64,000 nucleotides of DNA from Bradyrhizobium amphicarpaeae (GTDB taxonomy: Bacteria; Pseudomonadota; Alphaproteobacteria; Rhizobiales; Xanthobacteraceae). The notes beneath the pieces are model-generated. The model was not told the origin of the DNA and ran no database searches. It saw nothing but the letters and a program-made list of their open reading frames with translations. Positions 1 to 10,709 of this stretch are shown here, one piece after another. Numbering within the stretch: position 1 is the first letter of the stretch; the number at the start of each line of letters is the position of its first letter. The DNA lies in the NCBI RefSeq assembly GCF_002266435.3, contig NZ_CP029426.2, positions 4,060,001 through 4,124,000 of the forward strand, given 5' to 3'. A program made the translations under genes and the position numbers.

Positions 1-792
<792 letters not shown>

Positions 793-1194
793 TCCTGTCT
801 CCGTCCGCGGTTCGATTCCGTTCCGCTCGATCGCTTCATTCCGACACGATGGCCGGCATGAAGCTTAAGTAGAGCAAATTCCGTACCAAAAAAGACCCTA
901 CGCATTACTTCCCGTGCGAATCACGGTCACGCGATTCTCCGCGATCATAGCCGATCGTTCGTAGCCAACCATGCTGTCACCCGACTATCAAGAATTCGCT
1001 AATCGGGGGCTGCCGACCATCCGTGACAATACCGTGATTTCCGGTCTTGGCACGGGCGAAGTGATCGAAATCACCCCGGCGTTGCTGGATAGCCACGAAA
1101 AACAAGCACGAAAGCGGAACTTTCTGCCTGTCGCAGGGCGCAAAACCCCGTTGTGCGACGCGCCACGCGGCCATAGCGTGAACGCCACCTGATG

Positions 1195-1226
1195 GTGACA
1201 AGCGATCTCTGAGGGATCGCCGTCAC
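1195..1226 (-). terminator. Hairpin just downstream of clpP
   Basis: Two nested arms, GTGAC/GTCAC (1195-1199 and 1222-1226) and GCGATC/GATCGC (1202-1207 and 1215-1220), form a stem-loop starting 13 bp after the clpP stop. There is no U-run, so it may protect the 3' end or act as a weak or Rho-assisted terminator. The rest of the 793-1238 gap shows no credible gene. Confidence 0.4.
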
Positions 1227-1238
1227 ACTCCAGTAGTG

Positions 1239-1871
1239 CTACGGGGCTTTCGCCGCCGGCTCCTCGGCGCGCTTGTCGATGACCTTGTCGACCAGGCCGA
1301 ACTCCTTCGCGTCGGCCGCGGTGAGGAACTTGTCGCGTTCCAGCGCATCCTCGATCGCCTTGTAGGTCTGGCCGGTGTGCTTCACGTAGATCTCGTTGAG
1401 CCGCTTCTTCAGGTTCAGGATTTCCTGGGCGTGCAGCATGATGTCGGTCGCCTGGCCCTGGAAGCCGCCGGAGGGCTGGTGCACCATGATGCGCGCGTTC
1501 GGCAGCGAGAAGCGCATGTCCTTCTCGCCGGCGCAGAGCAGCAGCGAGCCCATCGAGGCGGCCTGCCCCGTGCACAGCGTCGACACCGGCGGACGGATGA
1601 ACTGCATGGTGTCGTAGATCGCAAGGCCCGACGTCACCACGCCGCCCGGCGAGTTGATGTACATCGAGATTTCCTTCTTCGGATTTTCCGCCTCGAGGAA
1701 CAGAAGCTGGGCGACGACCAGCGTCGACATGCCGTCCTCGACCGGACCGGTCAGGAAGATGATGCGTTCCTTCAAAAGGCGCGAGAAGATGTCGTAGGCG
1801 CGCTCGCCACGGTTGGTCTGCTCGACCACCATGGGCACGAGGTTCATGTAGGTTTCAACCGGATCGCGCAT
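1239..1871 (-). CDS. clpP: ClpP, ATP-dependent serine protease subunit
   Basis: Forms the tetradecameric proteolytic chamber that works with ClpX and ClpA. The 210-residue length is typical. The catalytic triad is visible: Ser106 in GQAASMGS, His131 in MVHQPSGG, and Asp180 in ERDKFL, each five residues before the E. coli precursor numbering. It lies between tig and clpX, the usual alphaproteobacterial order tig-clpP-clpX. A likely heat-shock promoter lies about 130 bp upstream (2001-2028). Confidence 0.98.
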   Translation of the reverse strand: MRDPVETYMNLVPMVVEQTNRGERAYDIFSRLLKERIIFLTGPVEDGMSTLVVAQLLFLEAENPKKEISMYINSPGGVVTSGLAIYDTMQFIRPPVSTLCTGQAASMGSLLLCAGEKDMRFSLPNARIMVHQPSGGFQGQATDIMLHAQEILNLKKRLNEIYVKHTGQTYKAIEDALERDKFLTAADAKEFGLVDKVIDKRAEEPAAKAP

Positions 1872-2000
1872 GAGTCACCTAGGGTTTTCGGAGACGGACA
1901 TCGCCGGGCCTGGCCGCCAGTTCTGGCTGGATCTGCCGGAGGGGGATGGACGTCCTGTGATGCAGGAACTTGGTAGAGATAGATAGAAGGGCGTACCGAC

Positions 2001-2028
2001 AGATATAGCCCAATTCGGTTCTGACAAG
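2001..2028 (-). promoter_or_regulatory. Candidate RpoH (sigma-32) promoter of clpP
   Basis: On the minus strand, CTTG (2028-2025) is followed 15 bases later by GCTATAT (ending near 2003). This approximates the alphaproteobacterial sigma-32 pattern of CTTG and CYTATNT, although the spacing is slightly short. It lies upstream of clpP, a gene commonly under heat-shock control. This is a pattern match only. Confidence 0.4.
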
Positions 2029-2078
2029 TGCGGAGCGAATTAAGGCTTAATCCGGGGGGCAGTTGAAGCTGATTCGCA

Positions 2079-2120
2079 CGAAGAGGCCCAGCCGGCCATC
2101 TGGCTAGCTGGGCCTCTTCG
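2079..2120 (-). terminator. Strong hairpin downstream of tig
   Basis: A perfect 14-bp stem (2079-2092 with 2107-2120) with further inner pairing lies 36 bp after the tig stop codon. It has no long U-run in either direction. Its position fits transcription termination or 3'-end protection between tig and clpP. Confidence 0.55.
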
Positions 2121-2155
2121 CCGATCATCCTTAATAGGTGACTGCGTCAAACCCT

Positions 2156-3517
2156 TCAGGCCGCGGTCTTTTCCGCCTCGTCGTCCTTGTAGAGGTCCTC
2201 GCGCGAGACCTTCTTCTCGGTCACGTTGGCGAGCTCGAGGATGAAGTCGACGACCTTGTCTTCATAGATCGGTGCGCGAAGCTGGGCCAGCGCCTGGGCA
2301 TTGCTGCGGTAATAGTCCCAGACCTCCTTCTCGCGGCCGGGCATCGAGCGGGCGCGCTCGATCACGGCGCGGCCGACCTCGTCGTCGGTCACGGTGATCT
2401 TGTTCTTCTCGCCGATCTCGGAGAGCACGAGACCGAGCCGCACGCGGCGGTCGGCGATCTTGCGGTACTCTTCCTTGGCCTTGTCTTCGGTGGTGTCCTC
2501 GTCGGCGAAGGTCTTGCCGGCGGAGTCCATCTCGGCCTTGACCGAGTTCCACATCAGATTGAACTCCTCGTCGACCAGCGAGGGCGGCGCCTCGAAGCGA
2601 TGCGCTTCGTCGAGACGGTCGAGCAGCGCGCGCTTGACGCGCTGGCGCGTCGCGCCGGCGAACTCGGCAACCAGCCGCTCGCGTGCGGCTTCCTTGAGCT
2701 TGTCGAGCGATTCCAGGCCGAGCGTCTTGGCGAACTCGTCGTCGATCGCGACGTCCTGCGGCGCTTCGATCGTGGTCGCGGTGGTCTCGAACTCGGCCGG
2801 CTGGCCGGCGAGCTTGTCGTTCATGTAGTTCTTGGGGAACGACACTTTCAGCGTGCGGGTCTCGCCCGCGCCGATGCCGGTGAGCTGTTCCTCGAAGCCG
2901 GGGATGAAGGTGTTCGAGCCGATCACGACCTGGATGCCTTCGCCGGTGCCGCCCTCGAAGACTTCGCCGTTGATGGTGCCCTTGAAGTTGATGGTGACGC
3001 GGTCACCCGACTCGGCCTTGGCGCCCTCGGCCTTCGCGGCGTAGCCGCGGTTGGTATCGGCGATGCGCTTGATCGCCTCGTCGACGTCGGAATCGGAGAC
3101 CTCGGCCACGGGCTTCTCGACCTGGAAGGTCTTGAAGTCGGCGAGTGCGATCGCCGGCACCACCTCGATCGCGACCGTGTAGGTCAGATCGGTCTTGCCG
3201 CTCAGGAGCTCCTCGACCTCGGCCTGCTCGCTCGGCATGGTGATCTTCGGCTCGGTCGCAAGGCGGAAGCCACGCTCCGAGAACAGCTGCGTGTTGGTGT
3301 CGCGGATGGTCTGGTCGATGGTCTCGGCCATCACCGAGCGGCCGTAGACCTTCTTCAGGTGCGTGACCGGTACCTTGCCGGGGCGGAAGCCGTTGATGCG
3401 GACCTTGTCCTTGAGGTCGACGAGCTTGGCGCCGGCCTTGGCGTCGAGATCAGACGCGGGAACGCTGATCTTGAACTCGTGCTTCAAACCTTCCGAGAGG
3501 GTTTCTGTGACCTGCAT
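2156..3517 (-). CDS. tig: Trigger factor, ribosome-associated chaperone/PPIase
   Basis: Binds at the ribosome exit tunnel and helps nascent proteins fold. The protein has 453 residues. The ribosome-binding signature GFRPGKVP is at residues 43-50. An FKBP-type prolyl isomerase domain starts near residue 170 ([10 protein letters not shown]), and the C-terminal helical chaperone arms follow. The start is the ATG at 3515-3517 ([10 protein letters not shown]); the frame stays open upstream into the tRNA but those residues are not family-like. It begins 174 bp downstream of tRNA-Leu on the same strand. Confidence 0.97.
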   Translation of the reverse strand: MQVTETLSEGLKHEFKISVPASDLDAKAGAKLVDLKDKVRINGFRPGKVPVTHLKKVYGRSVMAETIDQTIRDTNTQLFSERGFRLATEPKITMPSEQAEVEELLSGKTDLTYTVAIEVVPAIALADFKTFQVEKPVAEVSDSDVDEAIKRIADTNRGYAAKAEGAKAESGDRVTINFKGTINGEVFEGGTGEGIQVVIGSNTFIPGFEEQLTGIGAGETRTLKVSFPKNYMNDKLAGQPAEFETTATTIEAPQDVAIDDEFAKTLGLESLDKLKEAARERLVAEFAGATRQRVKRALLDRLDEAHRFEAPPSLVDEEFNLMWNSVKAEMDSAGKTFADEDTTEDKAKEEYRKIADRRVRLGLVLSEIGEKNKITVTDDEVGRAVIERARSMPGREKEVWDYYRSNAQALAQLRAPIYEDKVVDFILELANVTEKKVSREDLYKDDEAEKTAA

Positions 3518-3690
3518 GGCGTCCAATCTTCTTCCCGTTCGGTCCCGGCGCGCATGCGTCGGGACGCTGTCATTAATCGATCCGGCGCGAGGCGGACGCC
3601 TCAACGCCGGTGCTTCATCGAACCGGCTCCCGGCGGACGAACATCCGCGCGAAAGCAGGTCTCGTAATCCGTGCAAACGCGATAAGCGCT

Positions 3691-3775
3691 TGGTGCGGGC
3701 GGAGGGACTCGAACCCCCACAACTTTCGTCACTGGAACCTAAATCCAGCGCGTCTACCAGTTCCGCCACGCCCGC
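3691..3775 (-). tRNA. tRNA-Leu (anticodon UAG)
   Basis: The minus strand folds as a long-variable-arm leucine tRNA. The acceptor stem GCGGGCG (3775-3769) pairs with the 3' arm, the anticodon loop is TTTAGGT with anticodon TAG, the T-loop is GGTTCGAGTCC, and the 3' CCA is encoded (3693-3691). The length is 85 nt. Confidence 0.95.
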
Positions 3776-3929
3776 GTGAATTTGCATCAAGACCGGCCGC
3801 GATGCCGCGGGCGGCCGGGCTTATAACATGCGCCTGACTGTTCGCAGCAAAAAAATGGCCCGATCGAGGCAGGCTTTACCTAGGCACGGCGGCTGGACTT
3901 ATCCAGCGCGGCGTGGTCGGGATCGGCTC

Positions 3930-5246
3930 ATGACACCTGGGATATTCGAGCCGAACAGACGCGAGCTTTTGGCCGGGCTTGGAGTGGCGCTCGGCGCGTC
4001 CGCGGGTGGGCTGATGGCTGGGGGAGCGGCTCCGGCCGTGACCGCCCAGATCGCCCTCCAGGCACGGACCACAAGCCTGGCTCTCAAGCCGGATCGGCCA
4101 CCGACACCAATCTGGGAGCTGGCCGCGGCCAGTCATCTCAGGGACGTCCGTCTCAGGCGGGGCGACCGTTGCGAGCTGGTATTTCGGAACGACCTGCCTG
4201 TGCCGCTTGCACCAGTCTGGTACGGCCTGAACAGCGGGGCCCCGACCGACCCGTTGCGAGGGCGCGCGCCTGCCCCGCCAAATGCGGTCGAAACATCAAT
4301 TATTTCAATGCTGAACGCGGGGACCTTGTTGGCTGACTTTCGCCTCTTCGAGGACGATCAGAAGCAGCCTGTCCGTCCGCTTCCGGTCATCGTCGCCGAA
4401 TCCAGCCCAGTCACCGTCGATCGCGACGTCGTCCTGCTGATCGAGGAATGGCGCCTGCGCCCGGATGGCACCGCGGTCCCGCCTGGCCAGGCCCCGAAGG
4501 ATGCGATGCCGCTCTACACGATCAACGGGCAAACTTCATTCGAACACTCAGCGATGGGCAATCAGCGGCTGCGGCTGCGCTTGATCAACGGCTCGCAACG
4601 CACTGTTCTGGCAATCAAATTGGAAAGCCACGACGTCCAAGTGATGGCCCTGGACGGGCAACCGGCCGAGCCGTTTTCGGCCCGCAACGGGGCCCTGGTG
4701 CTGGCGCCCGGCGCGCGCGCGGACGCATTCGTGGATGCGGCCACATCGGCCGCGTTGCTGCTGCATGACGGCAAGGAGGCTCGCCAGGTCGGCCGCCTGA
4801 AGATATCCGGCCAGCTCGATCGCCGGGTGCCGCTGATGCCGGCGCAGCCCCTCCCTCCGAACGACCTGCCCGAGAAGCTCGACCTGAAAGGCGCCCTGCG
4901 GTTCGATGTCGCGCTCGGCGCCGCAGACGCGGGCTGGGCACGGCCGGCGAGCTTTTCCACCGCCTCCGCCCCCATCTTCCGCGCCGGGACCGGCCGCACC
5001 GTGGTGCTGGCCGTCAAGAACAGCGCCCCTGTCACCACCGTGTTCCACCTGCACGGCCACCCCTTCCGCCTGCTCGACAGGCTCGACGACGGCTGGAAGC
5101 CCTACTGGCTCGACACGCTCGCGATCGAGCCCGGCCAGATCCAGCGCATCGCCTTCGCGGCGACCGCGCCCGGACAATGGCTGATCGAATCCGTCGCCAC
5201 CGACTGGGCCGCGCCGCGGCTGGTGCGGTGGTACGCGGTGGAGTGA
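3930..5246 (+). CDS. Tat-exported multicopper-oxidase-like cupredoxin protein, copper ligands degenerate
   Basis: A 438-residue protein with a twin-arginine-like leader (NRRELLAGLGVALGASAGG) and three cupredoxin domains. The overall layout is that of multicopper oxidases of the SufI/CueO type. The domain-1 HWHG copper motif reads VWYG (residues 96-99). Near the C terminus HLHGH (373-377) is kept, but the following HCHxxxH motif with the type-1 copper cysteine is absent; the protein ends IESVATDWAAPRLVRWYAVE. By analogy with SufI/FtsP it may be a non-catalytic envelope protein, although its exact role is unknown. The ATG at 3930 is chosen because the signal peptide starts right after it. Confidence 0.8.
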   Translation: MTPGIFEPNRRELLAGLGVALGASAGGLMAGGAAPAVTAQIALQARTTSLALKPDRPPTPIWELAAASHLRDVRLRRGDRCELVFRNDLPVPLAPVWYGLNSGAPTDPLRGRAPAPPNAVETSIISMLNAGTLLADFRLFEDDQKQPVRPLPVIVAESSPVTVDRDVVLLIEEWRLRPDGTAVPPGQAPKDAMPLYTINGQTSFEHSAMGNQRLRLRLINGSQRTVLAIKLESHDVQVMALDGQPAEPFSARNGALVLAPGARADAFVDAATSAALLLHDGKEARQVGRLKISGQLDRRVPLMPAQPLPPNDLPEKLDLKGALRFDVALGAADAGWARPASFSTASAPIFRAGTGRTVVLAVKNSAPVTTVFHLHGHPFRLLDRLDDGWKPYWLDTLAIEPGQIQRIAFAATAPGQWLIESVATDWAAPRLVRWYAVE

Positions 5247-5253
5247 AGCGGAC

Positions 5254-6753
5254 TCAATATTCGATGCCGAGCGCATCATAGATCCGCCGGTGCACGGCCG
5301 GCAGCGTCTCGGTCAGATCCTCCGCGATCAGGCCGGGCCCGGCCTCACGTGCGGCCTCGCCGTGCATCCAGACGCCGATGCTGGCGGCCTCGAACGCCGG
5401 CACGCCTTGCGCCAGCAGGCCAGCGATGATGCCGGCGAGCACGTCGCCGGCGCCGGCGGTGGCGAGCCAGGGCGGCGCATTGGCCGCGATGGTCGCGCGG
5501 CCGTCGGGGGCCGCAATGGTGGTGTCCGGGCCCTTCAGCAGCACGACCGCGCCGGAGCGTTCGGCGGCATCGCGCACGCGCTCCAGCTTGGAGCGGCCAG
5601 GATTCTTGTTGCTGAGGTCCGAGAACAGGCGCGGAAACTCGCCCTCGTGCGGCGTCAGCACCACCGCATTGTCATGTGACGATTTGATCGATTCGAACAG
5701 CCGCGCAGGGTTTGCGGCAAAGCTCGTCAGCGCATCGGCATCGAGCACCAGATGACGCTGCGCGTTAAGCGCCGTGTGAACGAGATCGCAGGTGCGTTCA
5801 CCGATGCCGGCGCCGGGGCCGATGATGCAAGTGTTGTAGCGCTTGTCGCCGAGCAGCTCGCCGAACTCGATCGCGGTGTCGACGGGGCGAACCATGACCG
5901 CCGTGAGCGCGGCCGCGTTGATCGCCAGCGCATCGCGCGGGCTCGCCAGCGTCACCAGCCCCGCGCCGGCGCGCAAGCTCCCGCGCGCGGCCAGCCGCGC
6001 AGCGCCGGTCGCCGCCGCATCGCCGGAGACCGCCAGCACATGCCCCCGCGCGTATTTATGGCCGTCGATGCGCGGCACTGGAAAGGCGGCGCCCCAGACA
6101 TCCGGATCGTTCTCGAAGGTCCGCGGCGCGATCTCGTCGAGCACCTGCGCGTCGATGCCGATGTCGGCGACACGCACATGGCCGCAATGCATCCGGCCCG
6201 GCAACAACAGATGCGCCGGCTTCTTGCGGAAGAAGGTGACGGTCTCGGTGGCGTTCACCGCCGCGCCCATCACGGCCGCGCTGGTGCCGTTGATGCCGCT
6301 CGGCAGGTCGACCGCGAGCACCACGGCGCCGTTGCTATTGATCGCCTCGATCATCGCACGCGCCTCGCCATCGACGGGACGGCTGAGGCCTGCGCCGAAC
6401 AGCGCGTCGATGATCAGCGCGGGCCGTCCGATCGCCTGCGGATTGAACGGGAGCACCGGGTGCTTCCAGCCGCGCGCGGCCGAGGCCGCGTCGCCCTGGA
6501 GCTGGTCGCGCTCGCACATCAGGATGATCGAGACCTCGCGCCCCTGCGCGGCGAGCTCGGCGGCGGCGACAAAACCGTCCCCGCCATTGTTGCCGGGGCC
6601 GGCCACGATCAGGATCGGCCCCTCCTCCACCAGCGCATGGGCGGCATCGGCGACCGCCTGCCCCGCGCTCAGCATCAGCTTGAAACCCGGCGTGCCGGCC
6701 GCGATGGTGAGCTGGTCGGCACGCTGCATTTCAGCGGTGGTCAGAACTTCCAT
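5254..6753 (-). CDS. nnr: Bifunctional NAD(P)HX epimerase / ADP-dependent NAD(P)HX dehydratase
   Basis: Repairs hydrated NADH and NADPH: the N-terminal domain epimerises R- and S-NAD(P)HX and the C-terminal ribokinase-like domain dehydrates the S form using ADP. The fusion has 499 residues. The epimerase glycine motif GPGNNGGDG is at 52-60, and the kinase-fold motif GAGDVLAGI lies near residue 435. The start is the ATG at 6751-6753 (MEVLTTAEMQRADQL). In many Bradyrhizobium genomes this gene precedes glnB; here the two are divergent, with the glnB promoter between them. Confidence 0.95.
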   Translation of the reverse strand: MEVLTTAEMQRADQLTIAAGTPGFKLMLSAGQAVADAAHALVEEGPILIVAGPGNNGGDGFVAAAELAAQGREVSIILMCERDQLQGDAASAARGWKHPVLPFNPQAIGRPALIIDALFGAGLSRPVDGEARAMIEAINSNGAVVLAVDLPSGINGTSAAVMGAAVNATETVTFFRKKPAHLLLPGRMHCGHVRVADIGIDAQVLDEIAPRTFENDPDVWGAAFPVPRIDGHKYARGHVLAVSGDAAATGAARLAARGSLRAGAGLVTLASPRDALAINAAALTAVMVRPVDTAIEFGELLGDKRYNTCIIGPGAGIGERTCDLVHTALNAQRHLVLDADALTSFAANPARLFESIKSSHDNAVVLTPHEGEFPRLFSDLSNKNPGRSKLERVRDAAERSGAVVLLKGPDTTIAAPDGRATIAANAPPWLATAGAGDVLAGIIAGLLAQGVPAFEAASIGVWMHGEAAREAGPGLIAEDLTETLPAVHRRIYDALGIEY

Positions 6754-6947
6754 GCCACTTCCCTGGTCCAAACGCCTTTTCAACAGGCACGTGACGTGCC
6801 GCCCCACCCTGGGGAACATCGATCTGCACACATATTGAACCGTTTGCCTATTTCGTAGTCTTCGGTATTTTGTGCAGGTCGGCGCCACTGCTCAGAGGTG
6901 CACGTTAAAAGGCTGATAACGCTCCAATAATCAGGGCATTTGCAACT

Positions 6948-6962
6948 TGGCATAGACCCTGC
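6948..6962 (+). promoter_or_regulatory. Sigma-54 (-24/-12) promoter of glnB
   Basis: The sequence TGGCATAGACCCTGC has the invariant GG (6949-6950) and GC (6961-6962) separated by exactly 10 bases, as RpoN requires. TGCAC-type half sites resembling NtrC binding elements lie upstream (around 6825-6829 and 6897-6903). Control of Bradyrhizobium glnB by NtrC from tandem promoters is established knowledge; the element here is read directly from the sequence. Confidence 0.8.
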
Positions 6963-7094
6963 TTTCGAGGAAGCCGCTTCGGTTCGTCGTGCTCACTGGC
7001 ATCTATCAGAGTGTGGCCGGCCGTTGATGCCGGACTGGTCAGGGGTTTCAGGCATAGCGAAGACAAGATCGTGCGTTAAGAAAGCGCATCCTGA

Positions 7095-7472
<378 letters not shown>

Positions 7473-7515
7473 GCCGGGTGCTATCCCGAATTTTGCGACA
7501 CTGCGACTAGAATGA

Positions 7516-7533
7516 AGGCTGCTTCGGCGGCCT
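7516..7533 (+). promoter_or_regulatory. UUCG-capped hairpin between glnB and glnA
   Basis: A 7-bp stem (7516-7522 with 7527-7533, one G-U pair) closed by a TTCG tetraloop, 43 bp after the glnB stop. It could attenuate read-through or stabilise the glnB message. A 14-bp perfect palindrome follows at 7560-7573. Confidence 0.4.
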
Positions 7534-7623
7534 GATTTCGTTTGTGCGGTCGCGCAAAACTCGCTCGAGCGAGAATAATTTTGCTCATCTGGAAACCGAC
7601 CCGCAGAGCCAAAAGGGGTATGC

Positions 7624-9033
7624 ATGAAGACCGCCAAAGACGTCCTGAAATCGATCAAGGACAACGACGTCAAGTACGTCGACCTGCGCTTCACCGATCC
7701 GCGTGGCAAGTGGCAGCATGTGACGTTCGACGTCAGCATGATCGATGACGACATCTTCGCCGAAGGAACCATGTTCGACGGCTCCTCGATCGCCGGCTGG
7801 AAGGCGATCAACGAGTCCGACATGTGCCTGATGCCCGATCCGGTCACTGCGACGATCGACCCGTTCTTCGCCGAGACCACCATGGTCATCACCTGCGACG
7901 TGCTCGAGCCGACCACCGGCGAGCCCTACAACCGCGACCCCCGCGGCATCGCCAAGAAGGCCGAAGCCATGGTGAAGTCGATGGGCGTGGGTGACACCGT
8001 GTTCGTCGGTCCCGAAGCCGAATTCTTCGTGTTCGACGACGTGCGCTTTTCGGCCGAGCCCTACAAGACCGGTTTCCGGCTCGACTCCTCGGAGCTGCCG
8101 ACCAATTCCGACACCGAATACGAAGGCGGCAATCTCGGCCACCGCATCCGCACCAAGGGCGGCTATTTCCCGGTGCCGCCGCAGGACTCGGTGCAGGACA
8201 TGCGCTCGGAAATGCTCGGCGCCATGGCCAAGATGGGCGTCAAGGTCGAGAAGCACCATCACGAAGTGGCTTCCGCCCAGCACGAGCTCGGCATGAAGTT
8301 CGACACGCTGACGCTGATGGCCGACCACATGCAGATCTACAAGTACTGCATCCACCAGGTCGCGCACATCTACGGCAAGACCGCCACCTTCATGCCGAAG
8401 CCGATCTTCGGCGACAACGGCTCGGGCATGCACGTGCACCAGTCGATCTGGAAGGACGGCAAGCCGGTGTTCGCCGGCAACAAATACGCCGATCTCTCGG
8501 AGACCTGCCTGCACTACATCGGCGGCATCATCAAGCACGCCAAGGCGATCAACGCCTTCACCAATCCGTCGACCAACTCCTACAAGCGTCTGGTCCCGGG
8601 CTATGAGGCTCCCGTGCTGCTCGCCTACTCCGCGCGCAACCGTTCGGCCTCCTGCCGCATCCCCTACACCGCTTCGCCGAAGGCCAAGCGCGTCGAGGTT
8701 CGCTTCCCCGATCCGATGGCCAATCCCTATCTCGGCTTCGCCGCGATGCTGATGGCCGGCCTCGACGGCATCAAGAACAAGATCGATCCGGGTCCGGCGA
8801 TGGACAAGGACCTCTACGACCTTCCGAAGGAAGAGCTGAAGCAGATCCCGACCGTCTGCGGTTCGCTCCGCGAGGCGCTGGAAAACCTCGACAAGGACCG
8901 CGGCTTCCTCAAGGCCGGCGGCGTGTTCGACGACGACTTCATCGACGCCTATATCGAGCTGAAGATGACCGAAGTCGCCCGCTTCGAAATGACCCCGCAC
9001 CCGGTCGAGTTCGAGATGTATTATTCGGGCTAA
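7624..9033 (+). CDS. glnA: Glutamine synthetase type I
   Basis: Makes glutamine from glutamate, ammonia and ATP in a cytoplasmic dodecamer. The protein has 469 residues, typical of GSI-beta. Visible signatures are FDGSSIAGW in the N-terminal domain, the ATP-binding stretch [16 protein letters not shown], and the adenylylation site DLYDLPKEE with Tyr398. The ATG at 7624 follows a purine-rich AAAAGGGG-type ribosome site. It sits downstream of glnB, so PII status can affect both its expression and, through GlnE, its activity. A strong terminator follows. Confidence 0.98.
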   Translation: MKTAKDVLKSIKDNDVKYVDLRFTDPRGKWQHVTFDVSMIDDDIFAEGTMFDGSSIAGWKAINESDMCLMPDPVTATIDPFFAETTMVITCDVLEPTTGEPYNRDPRGIAKKAEAMVKSMGVGDTVFVGPEAEFFVFDDVRFSAEPYKTGFRLDSSELPTNSDTEYEGGNLGHRIRTKGGYFPVPPQDSVQDMRSEMLGAMAKMGVKVEKHHHEVASAQHELGMKFDTLTLMADHMQIYKYCIHQVAHIYGKTATFMPKPIFGDNGSGMHVHQSIWKDGKPVFAGNKYADLSETCLHYIGGIIKHAKAINAFTNPSTNSYKRLVPGYEAPVLLAYSARNRSASCRIPYTASPKAKRVEVRFPDPMANPYLGFAAMLMAGLDGIKNKIDPGPAMDKDLYDLPKEELKQIPTVCGSLREALENLDKDRGFLKAGGVFDDDFIDAYIELKMTEVARFEMTPHPVEFEMYYSG

Positions 9034-9058
9034 GCGGCCTGAACCGTCTGCGACAAGC

Positions 9059-9095
9059 AAAAGGCGCTTCCGAAAGGAGGCGCCTTTTCGTTTTT
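9059..9095 (+). terminator. Rho-independent terminator of glnBA
   Basis: A 9-bp stem AAAAGGCGC/GCGCCTTTT (9059-9067 and 9080-9088) followed by further T residues, 26 bp after the glnA stop codon. Confidence 0.85.
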
Positions 9096-9110
9096 CGGCT
9101 CGAGGCGAAC

Positions 9111-9374
9111 CTAAGCCTTCTGCCGCGCGATCCGCAGCCCGTCCGCCCCGATCGTACCGAACGTGCCGGCGATGATCTCAGCTGTCGGCTGCATGCCGCC
9201 GAGCGACCAGTGCGAGGGATCCTGCTCCTCGATCCTGACCCAGACGTTACGGCGGAAGTCCGCATTGCCCTGTCCTTCGATCTCGACCAGGAGATCGGTG
9301 ACGCGATCGAGCAGCGCCTTCTTCTGCGCGGCATCCAGGATGCCGCGGACGGTGGAAATGGTGACGTAAGGCAT
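9111..9374 (-). CDS. 4-oxalocrotonate tautomerase family protein
   Basis: A small (87-residue) protein that begins MPYVTISTVRGILDAAQKKA. This leaves an N-terminal proline after Met removal, the catalytic base of the tautomerase superfamily. The beta-alpha-beta length fits one tautomerase unit with a C-terminal extension. The ATG at 9372-9374 is preferred over one four codons upstream because it exposes Pro2 and has a GGAGAG ribosome site. It is divergent from the adjacent GlxA-type regulator, which may control it. The substrate is unknown. Confidence 0.8.
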   Translation of the reverse strand: MPYVTISTVRGILDAAQKKALLDRVTDLLVEIEGQGNADFRRNVWVRIEEQDPSHWSLGGMQPTAEIIAGTFGTIGADGLRIARQKA

Positions 9375-9527
9375 GTCTCTCTCCAATCATGTCGTGTGAC
9401 GACGGGGGCAGATTGACCCGAACGTGACCGGCGAGGCAGTGGCGGATAAGACAGAGATCGGGCAATTTCCGCCACGCGGTCCGCGCACCGATCGGACAGG
9501 ATCGCCGCGTCCCGCCTGGAGCTCCCC

Positions 9528-10505
9528 ATGAAGCTTGCAATTCTGGCCGTGGAAGGCTGCATGCACTCTGCGATTGCCGGCGTCGCCGACATCCTCTCGC
9601 TCGCCAATCACGTCATGCAGCAGAGCGGTGCAAAGCCCCGCTTCAGCTGGCAGACACTCTCGCTCGACGGCAAGCCCGTGCGCGCCGGCGGCGGGCAGAT
9701 AGTCGCGGCCGACGGCGCGGTCGGAGCACGGGCGCGCTTCGACGCGATCCTCGTCCCCGGTAACCTCGTCGATCACGTCACGGCCGAGCGCCTGCAACCG
9801 CAATATGCCCGGGCCGGCGCCTGGCTCCGGCAGCAACACGCGAACGGCCGGCTGATCGGTGCGTTCTGCAGCGGGGTGTTCCTGTTGGCCGGAGCCGGCC
9901 TGCTCGACAACCGCCGCGCCACCATCACCTGGTGGCTGCAAGGCGAGCTGCGGCAGCGTCATCCCACGATCGACCTCGCCGCCGACGCCGTCATCACGGC
10001 TGCGGACCGCATCGTCTGCGCAGCCGGCCCGATGTCGTGGGTCGACCTGCTGCTCAGATTGATCGAGATGGTCGAAGGCAAGCAGATCGCAAAATTATGC
10101 GCGGACTACGTCGTCATCGACACCGCGCAGCGCACCCAGTCGATATTCATGCCGGTCGGCTATCTGCTCTCGCAGGACCCGCTGCTGACCAGGGCCGACC
10201 TCTTGGTTCGCCGCCCCGGCAAGGCTCCCATGACGGTCAAGCGGCTCGCCGGCGCGCTCGGCCTCAGCGAGCGCACGCTGAACCGGAAGTTTCAGGATCT
10301 CACGCACGAGCCGCCGCAGGCCTTCATCATGCGCCGCCGCGTCGAGCATGCGCGCACGCTGCTGGAGACGACGACGCAGCCGATCAAGGCGATCGCACGG
10401 ACGGCCGGCTATGAGGACGAGAGCAGCTTTCGCAAGGCCTTCCGGAAATTGACCCTGATGTCACCACAGGCCTATCGCGCGCGGCGGACAGAGCGCACGG
10501 CGTGA
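9528..10505 (+). CDS. GlxA-family AraC transcriptional regulator
   Basis: 325 residues. The N-terminal part (about 1-190) is a DJ-1/PfpI-like class I amidotransferase domain with the nucleophile-elbow-like segment GAFCSGVFLLAGAGLL. The C-terminal part (about 220-320) holds two helix-turn-helix motifs of the AraC type, ending in AYRARRTERTA. Such proteins usually activate nearby or distant metabolic genes in response to small molecules bound at the N-terminal domain. It is divergent from the tautomerase gene, separated by 153 bp, which makes that gene a plausible target. Confidence 0.9.
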   Translation: MKLAILAVEGCMHSAIAGVADILSLANHVMQQSGAKPRFSWQTLSLDGKPVRAGGGQIVAADGAVGARARFDAILVPGNLVDHVTAERLQPQYARAGAWLRQQHANGRLIGAFCSGVFLLAGAGLLDNRRATITWWLQGELRQRHPTIDLAADAVITAADRIVCAAGPMSWVDLLLRLIEMVEGKQIAKLCADYVVIDTAQRTQSIFMPVGYLLSQDPLLTRADLLVRRPGKAPMTVKRLAGALGLSERTLNRKFQDLTHEPPQAFIMRRRVEHARTLLETTTQPIKAIARTAGYEDESSFRKAFRKLTLMSPQAYRARRTERTA

Positions 10506-10709
10506 GCCGCCCCCGGGACATCCGCTTTCGTTCCGCATCCGACTCCACTTCGTTCTCAAAGAACAAATCAGGGCCGGAAAAATCAGGGCGGAGCAATTCC
10601 TACTGATTGGTTTATCGCGTCCAGAATGGAATGCTCGAGTGCATGGCGCCACTCCAAGTATGGCGGATCATGCCTCCGGCTGATCCGGCATACGCAATCG
10701 CACCGATCG

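Noticed and set aside
971..1192. A 73-codon frame between clpX and clpP
   Set aside because: No ribosome site, no recognisable domain, and an equally long frame exists on the opposite strand.
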